Part shown: positions 1-11,024 of the stretch, piece after piece | Numbering within the stretch: the first letter of the stretch is position 1 | Layout of the letters: each line of letters opens with the position of its first letter | Source of the DNA: Parelaphostrongylus tenuis | Lineage: Eukaryota > Nematoda > Chromadorea > Rhabditida > Metastrongylidae | Direction: 5' to 3' | Length of the DNA: 64,000 nucleotides | Assembly: GCA_019055375.1 (NCBI GenBank) | Contig: JAHQIW010007276.1 | Location: 116,920 to 180,919 of the forward strand | Notes under the pieces: model-generated | The model's input: the letters and a program-made list of their open reading frames with translations, nothing else | Told to the model about the DNA's origin: nothing | Database searches by the model: none | Program-made: the position numbers and the translations under genes

Positions 1-8
1 TGGGGCAT

Positions 9-57
9 GGGTCACTGACGAGGAGAGCGAGACCTACGAAACACGCGTGTGTGGCCT
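9..57 (+). ncRNA. hammerhead ribozyme motif, family A, diverged copy
   Basis: The core reads CTGACGA (15-21) and CGAAAC (37-42). Stem I pairs GGGTCA (9-14) with TGGCCT (52-57). The short stem III is ACAC-GC-GTGT (41-50). Stem II is weaker than in the copies at 7151 and 16384, and the nucleotide before the expected cleavage site is G (51), whereas active hammerheads have A, C or U there. It is probably inactive. It lies just upstream of the decayed Penelope-like element. Confidence 0.6.
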
Positions 58-130
58 TAGCGTACCAATTTCGCTTAGGCTTTGAACATGCTTTCATTGA
101 AATTATTTTGAAACTGATTTTTGAAAACTG

Positions 131-498
131 AAACTGTTTTCGCCTATATATTCTTCCCTCGCATGTTTTACATGTTAGCAAATAAATTGTGCTCGACCTT
201 ATACAATCTCCCTCTTTTCCGTTGGCGCAGATTATACAGTTGTTGGTGTTGCACAATCGATCATAGAGTCTATTGCGGGTCAGCTGATGGCGTAGGGTGG
301 GAGGTGGGATTTTGATAATTTTTACGGAATTTTCAAGACCGCATCATTTTAGGCACCTTTCAACCGCGCTACTAATTTCGTTTGTTATAAATGGCAGTTT
401 GAAGGGAACTCTAATCAGGTGCGGAGTATTGTTCTTTTGGGACCTAATTCCACTTTTTGAATATTCACGAGTGGCAAATGTTTTGAAGCCGTGGTTTT
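131..498 (-). pseudogene. Penelope-like element fragment, inverted partial copy
   Basis: The reverse complement of this stretch matches 1045-1390 nearly base for base. It covers the region between the reverse transcriptase and the GIY-YIG endonuclease of the Penelope-like element. It lies head to head with the longer copy at 590-1661. It has no intact reading frame of its own, and open frames inside it are shadows of the complementary copy. Confidence 0.75.
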
Positions 499-589
499 CA
501 CAATTCAACAACTAATGACCCTCCTAAAACAATGTCTTAGTTGTTCAATCTTTCGGTGGTCGGGAAAATACTTTACACAACTCAGGGGG

Positions 590-1661
590 TTAGCCATGGG
601 TCAACGTCTAGCACCTAGTCTTGCCATCGCTTTTATGGTATAAGGTGGAAGCCCAGTTCTCGTTCTTCGCTCATTGCTCTACTGCCGGTATATAGACGAT
701 TGTTTCATTGTTTGTTCCACACAAGAAAAATGGACAAATGTTTTGAAGTCTTGAACGGACAGTCAGATCATATAAAATTTACGAGAAAAAGTCCAAACGG
801 GAGCTGGTTTCCATTCTTAAACATCCAAGTAAAGCTTTTGGATAGTGGCTATACTACAAAATGGTATCAAAAATCAAGTAACAAAAACATTTTGATCAAT
901 CACCTTTCCTATCATCCTTCACGCATGAAGAAATCGCTAATTAAAAAACATGTTTCGAACTGGCTAAAAATGTGTGCACAGGAGAGGAGGAAAGGAACGA
1001 ATCGTTAAACTTGGCACGAAAAATTGCCATTTCCAACGGCTACAAAACATTTGCTACTTGGGAATATTCAAGAAGTGGAATTAGGTCCCGAAAGAACAAT
1101 ACTCCGCACCTGAATAGAGTTCTCTTCAAACTGCCATCTATATCAAACGAAATTACTAGCGCGGTTAAAATGTGCCTAAAAAGATGCGGTCTTGAAAATT
1201 CCGTGGTAATCATCGAAATCCCACCTCCCACCCTACGCCATCAGCTGATCCGCAATAGACTTTATGATCGATTGTACCACACCAAAAACTGTATAATCTG
1301 CCTTACCGGAAAAGAGGGGGATTGTATGAGATCGGGCACAATTTAATTACTGACATGTAAAACATGCGGGGAAGAATGTATAGGCGAAATGGGTAGACCA
1401 CTTTTCATCCGCATAAAAGAACATCTAGATAGTAAATCTAAAATAGATAAAACCAAACCTGTAGCCTTACATAGGGCACAAAAACACAACAATAAGGATT
1501 TTAATGTGACTGTCACAATCCTAGAGCAGGAATCAAAAACAACCACGCGCAAAACTCTTGAGGCATTTTGGATAAACGCCAAAAACCCCGAAATGAACCG
1601 GAAGGACGAATGCGTCACCATCACACGAGATCTCGCGCGCTTTCTTCGTTTGATGTTTTAA
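590..1661 (+). pseudogene. decayed Penelope-like retroelement: reverse transcriptase and GIY-YIG endonuclease
   Basis: The conceptual product is a Penelope-type reverse transcriptase. A GQRLAPSLA stretch (from about 596) is followed by the catalytic YIDDC (689-703), then FLNIQVKLL and the HHPSR-like YHPSRMKKS typical of this family. Downstream, CKTCGEECIGE (about 1352-1390), RIKEHL and TLEAFWI carry the cysteines, Arg and Glu of the C-terminal GIY-YIG endonuclease, ending at 1661. The frame is broken by a stop near 638, a shift near 721-730 and a stop near 1344, and the 5' part is missing. It is a dead copy. The minimal hammerhead at 1730-1764 is its flanking ribozyme. Confidence 0.85.
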
Positions 1662-1729
1662 CTTGACCTAGGCAACATATAAATAAGATTATCCAAATCA
1701 TTCAAATAGACTAATACTACATACGCCCA

Positions 1730-1764
1730 GGCTCTGAAGAAGGCGGGTCGCCGAAACGTCAGCC
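1730..1764 (+). ncRNA. minimal hammerhead ribozyme of Penelope type
   Basis: Stem I pairs GGCT (1730-1733) with AGCC (1761-1764). The core CTGAAGA (1734-1740) is followed by a GGCG/CGCC stem II (1742-1752), then GAAAC and GTC, with cleavage expected after C1760. Minimal hammerheads with an almost absent stem III are known in the flanking repeats of Penelope-like elements and are thought to work as dimers. Its place 70 bp after the endonuclease stop fits that. Confidence 0.75.
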
Positions 1765-4084
1765 GAACTTCTACGACTAATTTACCAACCTCGCGTCAGC
1801 TAATCAAGATAAGTTTTTTTCGATTTTGATATAATAAGTAGATACCATTTCTCGCTTCGAAACTCTATATCTCACTTGAAATTGCGCATTCTCCCATGGT
1901 GAAAATTAGAGATATGGTATGAATCTAATTCAATTTACGATGGGTGGACATGTTTCGAACTAGAGATTACTTTTTAATGGCGAAATATCGTCCAAGCTGT
2001 CCACTGTCGGATTTCACTGTGGAAAAATACTGAGAGAATGAGCTTCTCTCGCACTAACAAACGGACAACTGCGTATCATAGAGATGTCAGAATGCCCATG
2101 CAAGACAAAAGTCTACAGATCTTCATGTTGAGGCTGAATTCACATGATAGCGCGATCATCCTTATGATTGACAGTTATAAACACAAGGAAAACAAATAAA
2201 AAGAAAAGTAGTGGGCCAGTATATGGTGTGAGTAAAAATATCTAAGTACATAAGTAGATATGTTTTCAAAAGGTGACAAAAATTGCTTATTGTAAAACTC
2301 TAAAAAAACTGTTGTTCATACTGGAATAATGATGGATGGCACTTAGTGGTTGGAGCAAACTTTCAGGACACATTCAGTGCTACCAGTGAAAAGATGTACT
2401 ACGTGTTGATGTGGTCGTCAATCGACAGTTAATCGAGACCAATGACAACAGAAGGCAATCATAAGCGGTCGGTCATTTAAGTCGACGAGGTTACCATATA
2501 AAGGTGGCAACATGCAACACACAAAACATATTCATGTTTCGCTTAACTATCAACTTGATCGTTCTATCGCGTTCCCAGTGGAGTTAAGAGCTTCAGTTGA
2601 AAACGATTCTTGTGTTAAAAAATCTCGTAAAATTATACGATAAGATAAACTCGTACATTTTATGCTATGTATGACAGAAAAGTGGTTATCCATCAAGCAC
2701 ATCTGATGTGAAATTCTTGCACTCTAGGTAATGTTTGGTGGAAATACTGATTTGAAACTTCGAAGACATTGTCTCAACTGAAGGTGCTATGCTATAACCC
2801 TATCATAATAATTACTACGTTAGAAAAAAATTTTGAACTTTTGGAACACAAAAAATTGTTCAGCTATTATCGAAACTTTCCATAGGGTAAAGGTACGATT
2901 CATTCTACCAGCCACAAGCGCTCGACTGTGGTCACTGCATTGTTGGGTGATTTTGTCAGCTGACTTGCGGTGATCTGTTATTCGGCGTCGATTACCTTAA
3001 ATGTAGGGGTGTGTCGCCAGAGGATCGGCCGAACCAAAAGACACTTTGCTACTTGATGAGGCTGCAAACATTACAAGGACATTGAACAAGATTCGATTTA
3101 TACACCAGGTAGGGCATTTTTCACAACGTTCGGCGATTTACTATACCTAGTATCACAACCATCGCCTGTTTGAGTTTGGAAGAATTTCGTTGCTAGTGTT
3201 GGAGGTAATAACTTGGTTCAGAAGAAATCGCTGTTTTGGAGCGTGAATTAGATAGACATCATTAAAATTAACCGTTTTTCCAACAAGAAGAGAGTTTGTT
3301 TAGTTCTGTGACGTAAAAATCGGTGCCTCGGGATTCAACAGACTATCGCAGAGCATTTGCTGCATCTCTCTCTGATTATGGATGCGCTTCGCCGCAAGAA
3401 GTTCTTGAAGTGCTTCAAGCAGTGATGGTCGGTGAGCACGAGGTACGACGAGTATGGAGGATTAGGCAAAACTTCATGGCCCAACATTCAACTTTTCGAA
3501 GCCTTCGTTGTGAGATATTTGGCTGCACGTTGGCTTGATGAATAGTTGGGCTTTTTTCTGATCATTTCCGGCTGCAGACATGCATTTTCCGGTGGATCTC
3601 ATTAACTTGCAGAACATATTCCTCCTTTGTGACGGTTTCGCCGGAATCGAAATGCTTGAGTAAATCAATCGGCAGCGGGCTATCACTCCGTGACCATGAC
3701 CTCAGATGAGTTCTTCGAATACCCTGGCAGTGGTTTTGACGCTACAAAGATAAGCAAACTCATTTCTCCTTGACAAATATTTTTTGATTAATTAAACGTG
3801 TGTTTGGGCCTAGATACGATCCAAAAATCACGGTGAAAAACGCAGTTACTTTCGCATCATCCTGTTACTTTGACGTTACATGCAATCGACCATAATCTAC
3901 GGCAGGTGCGACTCGTTCTAATACATCAGTTCAGAACTTATTGAAACACTTGCCCAGATAATTGGACTCTGATCTCTTACACGTGCGAAGAAATGGAAAA
4001 GTGTTTATTTGAAAAAATTACGAAAGAAAGTTTCCAAAGAAACAATCCCGGAATATATCAATGATGTTGAATGATGTGCAAAAC

Positions 4085-4180
4085 TATTGCCTGAGGCGGG
4101 ACTCGAACCCATATTCAACCCTACTCGGAGCTAACCCGTTTTTGTGGCGACGCCTGTTTTGTCATCACTCTTTCACGCTA
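4085..4180 (-). repeat. tRNA-derived SINE, family I
   Basis: On the minus strand a B-box-like GGGTTCGAGTCCCGCC is preceded by a decayed anticodon-arm region. The flanking ATGATGTTGAATGATGTGCAAA motif recurs beside other family I copies, for example near 31390 and 46890. Confidence 0.6.
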
Positions 4181-4289
4181 TTTGGTATCTTGTGTTAGCA
4201 ACCAACCGTCAGTTTTAAAGTAAGTTTGAGTTTCTGAAACTCTGCTTCTACTTTATTTTGCTTTATTGATTAGTCTTCACTTTTTTTTC

Positions 4290-4450
4290 AGTGTGCGGAT
4301 CCAGAAATTGCGTTCATTCAATTCCTTTTCGTTTTCTTCTTGAATGTCGTAGGATACTCGTTAAGAAAGTTTACTTGTAATCTTGAGGACAGCCTGGCTG
4401 TGACGTTCCATAGGGCGTTGTTCTTGGACGGAGCTCTCATCTCCGTAAGT
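4290..4450 (-). repeat. tRNA-derived SINE, family III, partial
   Basis: It matches the minus-strand copy at 24393-24615 and the plus-strand copies at 18003 and 60350. Shared words are TGTGCGGATCC and a GTAATCTTGAGGA..AGCCTGGCTGT block. The tRNA-like head is lost here. Confidence 0.55.
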
Positions 4451-4597
4451 TTCTAGTACACCTTCGTGTTCGCGTTTCATACTGATTCGGACAGTTCAGA
4501 CATTTTTTAACGAGAAAACTCTTGAACTATTTTAGAAAGTTCTGATAATATGGCAACATATTTCAGACCGGTTATAAGGTCTGATACGGACTTATAC

Positions 4598-4644
4598 AGT
4601 GATAGACAGCTGTTGTTTCGCCCTTTCCAGGCTACCAGTAGCAC
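4598..4644 (-). ncRNA. hammerhead ribozyme remnant, family B
   Basis: The minus strand reads GTGCTA, CTGGTAG, CCTGGAAAGGG, CGAAAC and later GTC. These are the positions of stem I, a mutated CUGAUGA core, stem II and the GAAA core of the better copy at 42416. Core changes make activity unlikely. It lies at the inner end of the right arm of the 1853-5836 element. Confidence 0.4.
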
Positions 4645-6049
4645 AGCGCCTTTCGGTTCCGCCGATCCTCTGGCGATACACCCCTACATGTAAGGTAATC
4701 GACGACGAATAGCAGATCAGCGCAAGTCAGCTGACAAAATCACCCAACAATGCAGTGACCACAGTAGAGCGCTAGTGGCTGGTAAAATGAATCATACCTT
4801 TACTTTGTGGAAAGTTTCGCTAATAGTTAAACAAATTTTTGAAGGCCCAAAAGTTAGGACTTTTTTCTAACGTGTAAATTTTTATGATAAGAATATAGCA
4901 TGTACCTTTAGTTGAGACAATGTCTTCGAAGTTTCAAATCAGTATTTCCACGAAACATGACCCAGAGTGCAAGAATTTTACATCTGATGTGCTTGATGGA
5001 TAATCACTTTTCTATCATACATAGCACAAAATGTACGAGTTTATCTTATCGTATAATTTTACAAGATTTTTTAACACAAGAATCGTTTTCAGTGAAGCTC
5101 TTCACTCCACTGGGAACGCGATAGAACGATCAAGTTGATAGTTAAGCGAAAACATGAACATGTTTTGTGTGTTGCATGTTGCCACCTTTATATGGTCACC
5201 TCGTAGACACAAATGACTGACCGCTTATGATTGCCTTCTGTTGTCATTGGTCTCGATTAACTGTCGATTGATGACCACATCAACACGTAATACATCTTTT
5301 CACTGGTAGCACTGAATGTGTCCTGAAAGTTTGCTCCAACCACTAAGTGCCATCCACCATTATTACATTATGAACAACAATTTTTTAGAGTTTTACAATC
5401 AGCAATTTTTGTCACCTTCTGAAAAATTCTACTTATGTACTTAGATATTTTTAATCACACCATATACTGGCCCACTACTTTTCTTTTTATTTGTTTTCTT
5501 TGTCTTATAACTGTCAATCATAAGGATGTTCGCGCTATCATGTGAATTCAGCCTCAACATGAAGATCTGTAAACTTCTGTCTTGCTTGGGCATTCTGACG
5601 TCTCTATGACACGCAGTTGTCCGTTTGTTAGTACGACGGAAGCTCATTTTCACATATTTTTCTACAGCAAAATCCGATAGTGGACAGCTTGGACGATATT
5701 TCGCCAATAAAAAGTAGTCTCTAGTTTGAAACATATCCACTCATCGTAAATTGAATTAGACTCATACCATATCTCTAATTTTCACTATGGGAGAATGCGC
5801 AATTTCAAGTGAGGTATAGAGTTTCGAAGTGGGCAATAGTTTTTACTATTTGTTTATTTATTACGTGATTACTCAGCAGGGTTGATGCAGTGATGAGAAA
5901 AACCCTACGAGACAGACATGGCCGATGGCTCGAACCAGCACCCGACGTCCACCAAACATGCCATCCCACCGGGTCGGCTAGTTGATAAGAGTTTATTCAA
6001 TAATCGATCACAGTTCATTTTATTTGATCGCGTGCTGCGGTGGTATGAT

Positions 6050-6250
6050 GTTACAATAAACCCAATAATGTAGAGTGGTGGGCAAAAGTGCTTGCGTCAG
6101 CTGGGATTCGAACCCATATTCCACTCTATCCGGGAGCGCGTGCTGAACCGTTGCACCACCAACGCTCGTTTTGCGCACCGCTCTTCCTACGCTACAACGC
6201 GTTATCTGTCAACAGCCAACCGTCTACGGTGTGGCGTGGGCAGTCACATT
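6050..6250 (-). repeat. tRNA-derived SINE, family I
   Basis: The minus strand carries a tRNA-like A box (TGGTGCAACGGTTCAGCACG) and B box (GGGTTCGAATCCCAGC), with the family tail about ATGTAGAGTGGTGGGCAAAA. Adjacent 5860-6050 holds an AT-rich stretch and a possible second degraded copy, with no gene. Confidence 0.7.
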
Positions 6251-6478
6251 ATTGGGTTTAGAGTGTTTTAAATCATAGCAGCAGTGACTTAATACACTGG
6301 TATTCCACCGCGAATCATTCCAAAGGCTTCACGTTCATTTGATCACCACTTTTGTTTACGAATGATGAAGCAGAGTACACGGTGTATCACTCAGTCATTG
6401 ATCACCGCCGAGAGCGCTATAATTCATACTTCATTGGTGTATCTCTTCATTTCTTGAAATGACGAAGAAATTGGATTC

Positions 6479-6904
6479 TTGATCGAATTGTGCTCGAACA
6501 ATCATGAGTTACCTGTAGTTAATACTCAGGCTCAAAACTTATTGACCATCGAACTGTTTCAGATGTCTAATTTCTACAATAGGATCGATGAAACATATGG
6601 AACAGGAGTGCTAGCCGTTTTCTTAGAGATAGTTTGCTGTTTATATCGTGATTATCAAGAACATGCACCATCATGTTTCTCTGTTCCGGCCTATGTAGTG
6701 CAAAATGAACTAACAAGAGCTTCAAAGGCTAAAAAATGCTTTCACATTATCATGGTTATCATACCCACATTTACTCTAGCGTGCGTGCAGCACGTACGAC
6801 TTAGTGCGACAGATTGGCCGAAAAATTTCGAGATGTTTATGTCCAGTCTAAATCTGAGATTCAAAGTTTTATATCACTCAGCATCATTGAATATGTATTT
6901 GTAA
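6479..6904 (+). CDS. hypothetical open reading frame, unrecognised
   Basis: This 141-codon frame has no ATG at its upstream edge; the first internal Met follows about 20 codons in. It includes a hydrophobic stretch, IIMVIIPTFTLACV, near residue 92. No domain is recognised, and the flanking sequence is repetitive. A candidate region only; it may be chance or part of an unknown transposon. Confidence 0.2.
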   Translation: MIELCSNNHELPVVNTQAQNLLTIELFQMSNFYNRIDETYGTGVLAVFLEIVCCLYRDYQEHAPSCFSVPAYVVQNELTRASKAKKCFHIIMVIIPTFTLACVQHVRLSATDWPKNFEMFMSSLNLRFKVLYHSASLNMYL

Positions 6905-6994
6905 CATCATAACACTACTTTCAGAGCGGTAAAATCAGTTTCAAAATAATTTCAAAGAAAGTATGTTCAAAGCCTAAGTGAAATTGGTACGCCG

Positions 6995-7043
6995 AAGTCA
7001 CACACGCGTGTTTCGTAGGTCTCGCTCTCCTCGTCAGTGACCC
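6995..7043 (-). ncRNA. hammerhead ribozyme motif, family A, diverged
   Basis: On the minus strand GGGTCA (7043-7038) is followed by CTGACGA, a poorly paired stem II, GAAACACGCGTGT and TGACTT. The nucleotide before the cleavage site is G, and stem I keeps only four pairs, so it is probably inactive. Its core is nearly identical to the copy at 9-57. Confidence 0.55.
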
Positions 7044-7150
7044 ACGCCCCACATTAAGCCGTGCATTGTAGCAGGGAAGGAGGCGTATATGGTGATGGTA
7101 CAATGTACAATGACACTGTGCCATCACCACTTCACAGTCGACTGGGGCGC

Positions 7151-7199
7151 GGGTCACTGACGAGGAGGGCGAGACCTCCGAAACACGCGTGTATGGCCC
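7151..7199 (+). ncRNA. hammerhead ribozyme, family A, intact core
   Basis: Stem I pairs GGGTCA (7151-7156) with TGGCCC (7194-7199), including one U-G pair. The core CTGACGA (7157-7163) leads into stem II, GGAGG/CCTCC, with loop GCGAGA, then GAA. Stem III is ACAC-GC-GTGT, and cleavage is expected after A7193. All invariant hammerhead positions are present. The ten-base ACACGCGTGT is a perfect palindrome, so two transcripts could pair through it. Confidence 0.85.
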
Positions 7200-7265
7200 T
7201 GGCATACCAACCTCGCTTAGGCTTTAAACATTTTTTTGAAATTATTTTGAATGTTTATTGCAATG

Positions 7266-9744
7266 TTTGAGAGACAGTCAACACCATGGTTCAGTTTTAA
7301 CATAGTTGTTTGATTTTAAATTTTGCCTGATGCATTACATAATCTGGTCTTCTGGTCGCGTATACTATGCTCACAGAAAAGTATGAAGCTATCGTTTCAA
7401 CCAGGGTGATAAGTAATTCTGACTTATGGCAAATGTAGTAATCAAGCGGACTATTGCATTAGTCATTCAAAAACAAGCAACTTAAAGAAGGCGTTACAAA
7501 ACGTTATTCTTTCTGTGGAATTCTCGGATGTTTCAAGGATTTTAATAGAATTATTGAAAACACAACTATGAGGACTTATCGGCACTTACTTTTAAGGTAC
7601 TCTCGTCATAATCTCTTTTACATTCTTGTGGAGGTATAAACTTTACAAGCTCATCATCTGTGCGGAAAATCGAAGCGTTTTCAGCCAAAAATTCATTGTT
7701 TGTTATTTCAGATTTTTAGAAGGAGCTGTACTTATCGTACTGGTCGTACATAGGAAATGTCGAAATACGAAATATATCCATAGTAAGCGCCAAAATCCAC
7801 TCAAGTCAAGACAACGACATGGGTGACAGTAGAAACGTTGAATGTAGCACACAGTGGAACCTCTTGCCCTTACATGGACATATCAAAGCCTCTTCTATAG
7901 CTTTGTGATGTTCTCATCTCCATTAGTCCTCTAACTGTCAAGAGTTTATCGCTTGTTGTTCAGAAAGAAAAACCAGCGTTTAACTTATCAATCGCATAGG
8001 AGTCCGCGGCTTTCAAGCACAAACGATGTCAACAAGGGCCGTGTATGTGATAAAAAGCAAATTTAATGAAGAACGTGGTAATAAAGACTGTAGGGAACGA
8101 CTGCATTGTTTCTCTCTCAGTAAACAAGCAGTATTGATTGACTATGGATTGGCGTTGCTGTCCTCTTTACTTCTTGATAATTTTCATTATTAATCACGTA
8201 CTCGAATTGATCATTTAAAAATGTTTATGCTATCATGAACTCCTATCAGTAAACATGTATCATAGTTATTGATACACTTATCAAATCGAGTGTGCTGAAA
8301 AGAGTTTACATTAGTTTAACTTGATTGACGCTGGGGGTCGTTAGAGTAATCTTCGATGAATCTTATTGTGATCATCTTCTCATGTTTCATATCGATTTCG
8401 AAATCGGATAGAGACCTTTGCATTGAGGGTCCCATGCCACAGGAAAGAGTTTTAACAATTAGTAGAAATTTCCTATATTTTTGATCTTTAAGACAATTCA
8501 TTAAATTTGATTTCATTGATTCAAAACGGCCACCACTGTGTCAATTGAGACCAAAGCTCAATGAAATTTTGGGGCAAAGACATTTCACAATGTTTGGAAG
8601 TGGAGTTCCATGAGTTTTCAAGTGGTGAAGTTCAGAACTGTTCAATCGAAGCTATTGTAAAAGGATACGGAAAATACAAGGTAAAGTTGATTGCTGAAAA
8701 TCGTAAGATGCACGTTCATTAGCAATATAGACAATTAATCATTACGGCGCACAGAGGCCGTTTCTATTCAGAAAACTTGTCAATGGGATCAGTATAAAGA
8801 TGAAAAGTATAAAAGTTTCACGTGCCTCTGCGAAACCGATCGAAGGGAGTGTTATGAAAGATCAAAGGTCCATAACAGTGTGTATTATAGCGCTTTCCTC
8901 AGAAAAACCTTCATTGCATATTTAGACAAGATTTAATGATTACAACAAAGATACTGGGACCGGCAGATGCGTCAACGAAAAATTGGAGATAAACAAAATT
9001 TATTCAAAATTTGCTCAACATCACAAGTGAGAATTTTGTCTTGAGAATTTTAGTAGTTGAAACATCGATCTTGAAGAAATATTCTGTGGAAATTAAAAAA
9101 TAGGACGGTCTATTCTATGATAAGAGCACTAACAGATAGACATTACAAGAGTAATACTCGAATTCTGCAAGAGAATCACGATTCAGAACGACGGTGGGCA
9201 ATGATAGAGATACCACCAATGCGCACAAGGTCAGATCAGATCTTGCACCGGGCCAAAGCTTCACACAGATGAGAAAGGGGTTCGTTTTACGCAGACTCGC
9301 CCATTAGAGCGCTTGCTCTCCAATTGGATGGATAACTACTACCTAATGTACAAAGAAAAGTCCGCCGCATGCAACAGGAAGCACATATTTGATTGAATAG
9401 TAAAGATACATACGGTATGAAAAGACTTAAGTAGTAAAACGGAGAGATATGCCCTATCGCACCGCTTCACAATTCACAGCGTCTCTCTTACGCCGTCACA
9501 CCACAGAACGACGCGTTGTAGATTATCATTCTCACAAATTCAAAGAAGAAGATCGAGATTTCTCAATTGGCATCCGAACACATGCATGCTCTGAACCCTC
9601 GTGACTGGGGTGGAAGAAAAAACCAGTGTAATGCATAGAATGCTAAGATCCTGACAATAATTGACTGCGGGTTACTTTCAGAAGAGTGTTTAACTGATAT
9701 TGTCAACGTATAAGATAAAACCTCTGCTATCTCAATGAGCCATC
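7266..9744. other. 2.5-kb stretch without recognised gene or repeat
   Basis: Sequence here is AT-rich and mostly unique within the window. Open frames are short and unrecognised. The only item I would keep is a candidate first exon at 8561-8680, listed separately. Confidence 0.4.
8561..8680 (+). CDS. candidate small exon, unknown protein
   Basis: An ATG opens a 40-codon frame (MKFWGKDISQCLEVEF at the start) that ends exactly at an AAG|GTAAAG splice donor. The peptide is charged and not low-complexity. I could not find a convincing continuing exon, and no family is recognised, so this may be chance. Confidence 0.2.
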
Positions 9745-10640
9745 GATAGTTGTTGAAAAATTACTCGTTGCGATTTCATTGACATCCACTGACATCGTCT
9801 ATAATGATCACATCAACCGGTAACTTCGATATGTGTAGGAAGATCGTACACCTCGGTTCTAGGAATCAGATCTTCATATAGATCTAAACACATTTAGCTC
9901 TCAGACTCTCTTCTGCTGGCTTTCTTCAGATGAATATGAGCGGCAAAGGCCTAGCATGACTGAGATTACCACCGTAAACTCTGCAATAGTCACATCAACC
10001 GGTAATTTGATATGAGCAGCGAGAAGATTACTTACATGTCTTCCAAAGAATCATCGTTCTATAGATCTAGAATAATTTAACTTCCAAATTTTCTTGTAAT
10101 CTAGAACATTCATTACTTCAGATGAAAATGAGCGACAAAGCACTGAGATGGTGGTATACCCTACAGTGACCACAGAAAGCGGTAAATTGAATATATAGCA
10201 AGAAGATTATATACTTGAGTTCCTGAGAGTCATCTTTATACAGATCTAGATAAATCTAACTTTCAAATTTTCTTGTAATTTGAAACATGGATTTCTACAG
10301 ATCGAAGGAATGGGATGGCGGTTACCTCTACAAGGGTCACATCAACTGGTAATTTAAATATCTGTAGCAAGAAGATTATTTACCTGAGTTTCAAAAGAAT
10401 CACCTTTTTATAGCTCTAGACAAATTTAACTTTCAAATTTCCTGCAATCTAGTACATGCCTTTCTTCAGATAAAAATGAGCGGCAGACGAATGAGATGGT
10501 GGCAACGTCTACAGTGGTCACATCAACCGGTTACTTGAAAATGTGTAGCAAGAAGATAATATTACTTTAGTCTATAGAAATCTTCAATACATAGATCTAG
10601 ACAAATTTAACGTTCAAATTCTTTTACAATCTAAAACATA
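9745..10640. repeat. tandem satellite, unit about 167-182 bp, five units
   Basis: The word CACATCAACCGGTAA or a variant recurs at 9809, 9991, 10171, 10338 and 10519. Each unit also carries GCAAGAAGATTA, TATAGATCTAGA and a CTTCAGATGAAAATGAGCGGCAA-like block. Units differ at many positions, so the array is old. The minus strand of most units reads a similar short peptide (around KLPVDVT). A decayed sixth unit may extend to about 10800. Confidence 0.8.
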
Positions 10641-10854
10641 CCTTCGTTCAGACTGAACTTACTAACAATCGAATTCTGTTAAGATTTAGAACATTCCTTT
10701 TCTTTGGATTAAATTCAGCGGCAAGGATATGATACTTGGGAAACTCGAAGAGGGCAACGTCGACGGCTGAATAGACATGTTTGTAACTAATTTCTATACT
10801 GTAGCTCCTGGAAATTTTTTCTCTATGTAAGGACAAGTAAGGGGGAAGGAACGG

Positions 10855-11020
10855 CTGAGTGGTTATGGTGCCCGTCACGGCGTGGCGCGGAGTTGGTTCC
10901 CATCCCAGCACTCTCCAGTAATCAATCACGAACGCTCTACAAAGCGGCCACAGCCAGGCTATCTTTGAGACGGCAAAGAGACGCTTGAATAATATTCTAC
11001 GACGCTTCGAGAAGAGGAAT
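10855..11020 (+). repeat. tRNA-derived SINE, family III
   Basis: The tRNA-like head GGCTGAGTGGTTATGGTGCC is followed by the family body with CACAGCCAGGCTATC and TTGAGACGGCAAAGAG. The same order is found at 18003-18200 and 60350-60610. An open frame on the opposite strand is a shadow of this repeat. Confidence 0.75.
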
Positions 11021-11024
11021 ATCA

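Larger units (their letters stand above)
3067..4624. other. unpaired centre of the inverted-arm element
   Basis: This 1.5-kb spacer holds a tRNA-derived SINE I remnant (4085-4180, minus) and a SINE III fragment (4290-4450, minus). A 71-codon open frame (3323-3538, plus) beginning MPRDSTDYRRAF is not recognised. I see no intact gene. Confidence 0.5.
1853..5836. mobile_element. 4-kb element with ~1.2-kb inverted arms
   Basis: The left arm (about 1853-3066) is the imperfect reverse complement of the right arm (about 4625-5836). Both begin with a CTTCGAAACTCTATA-like end and run inward through matching blocks to a GTAGCA/TGCTAC junction. No transposase is recognisable in the arms or the middle. 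The inner ends carry hammerhead-like remnants of family B. A diverged arm copy lies at 13960-14800, so this is a dispersed family and not a local rearrangement. It could be a foldback DNA element or an inverted dimer of a non-autonomous retroelement. Confidence 0.75.
6950..7265. mobile_element. palindromic hammerhead element, family A
   Basis: Two family A ribozyme copies face away from each other: minus at 6995-7043 and plus at 7151-7199. They share a conserved flank (TACCAACCTCGCTTAGGCTT-like) and are separated by a spacer containing the word ATGGTGATGG, also found in the element at 16003-16480. The arms are unequal in divergence. No protein is encoded. Confidence 0.7.
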
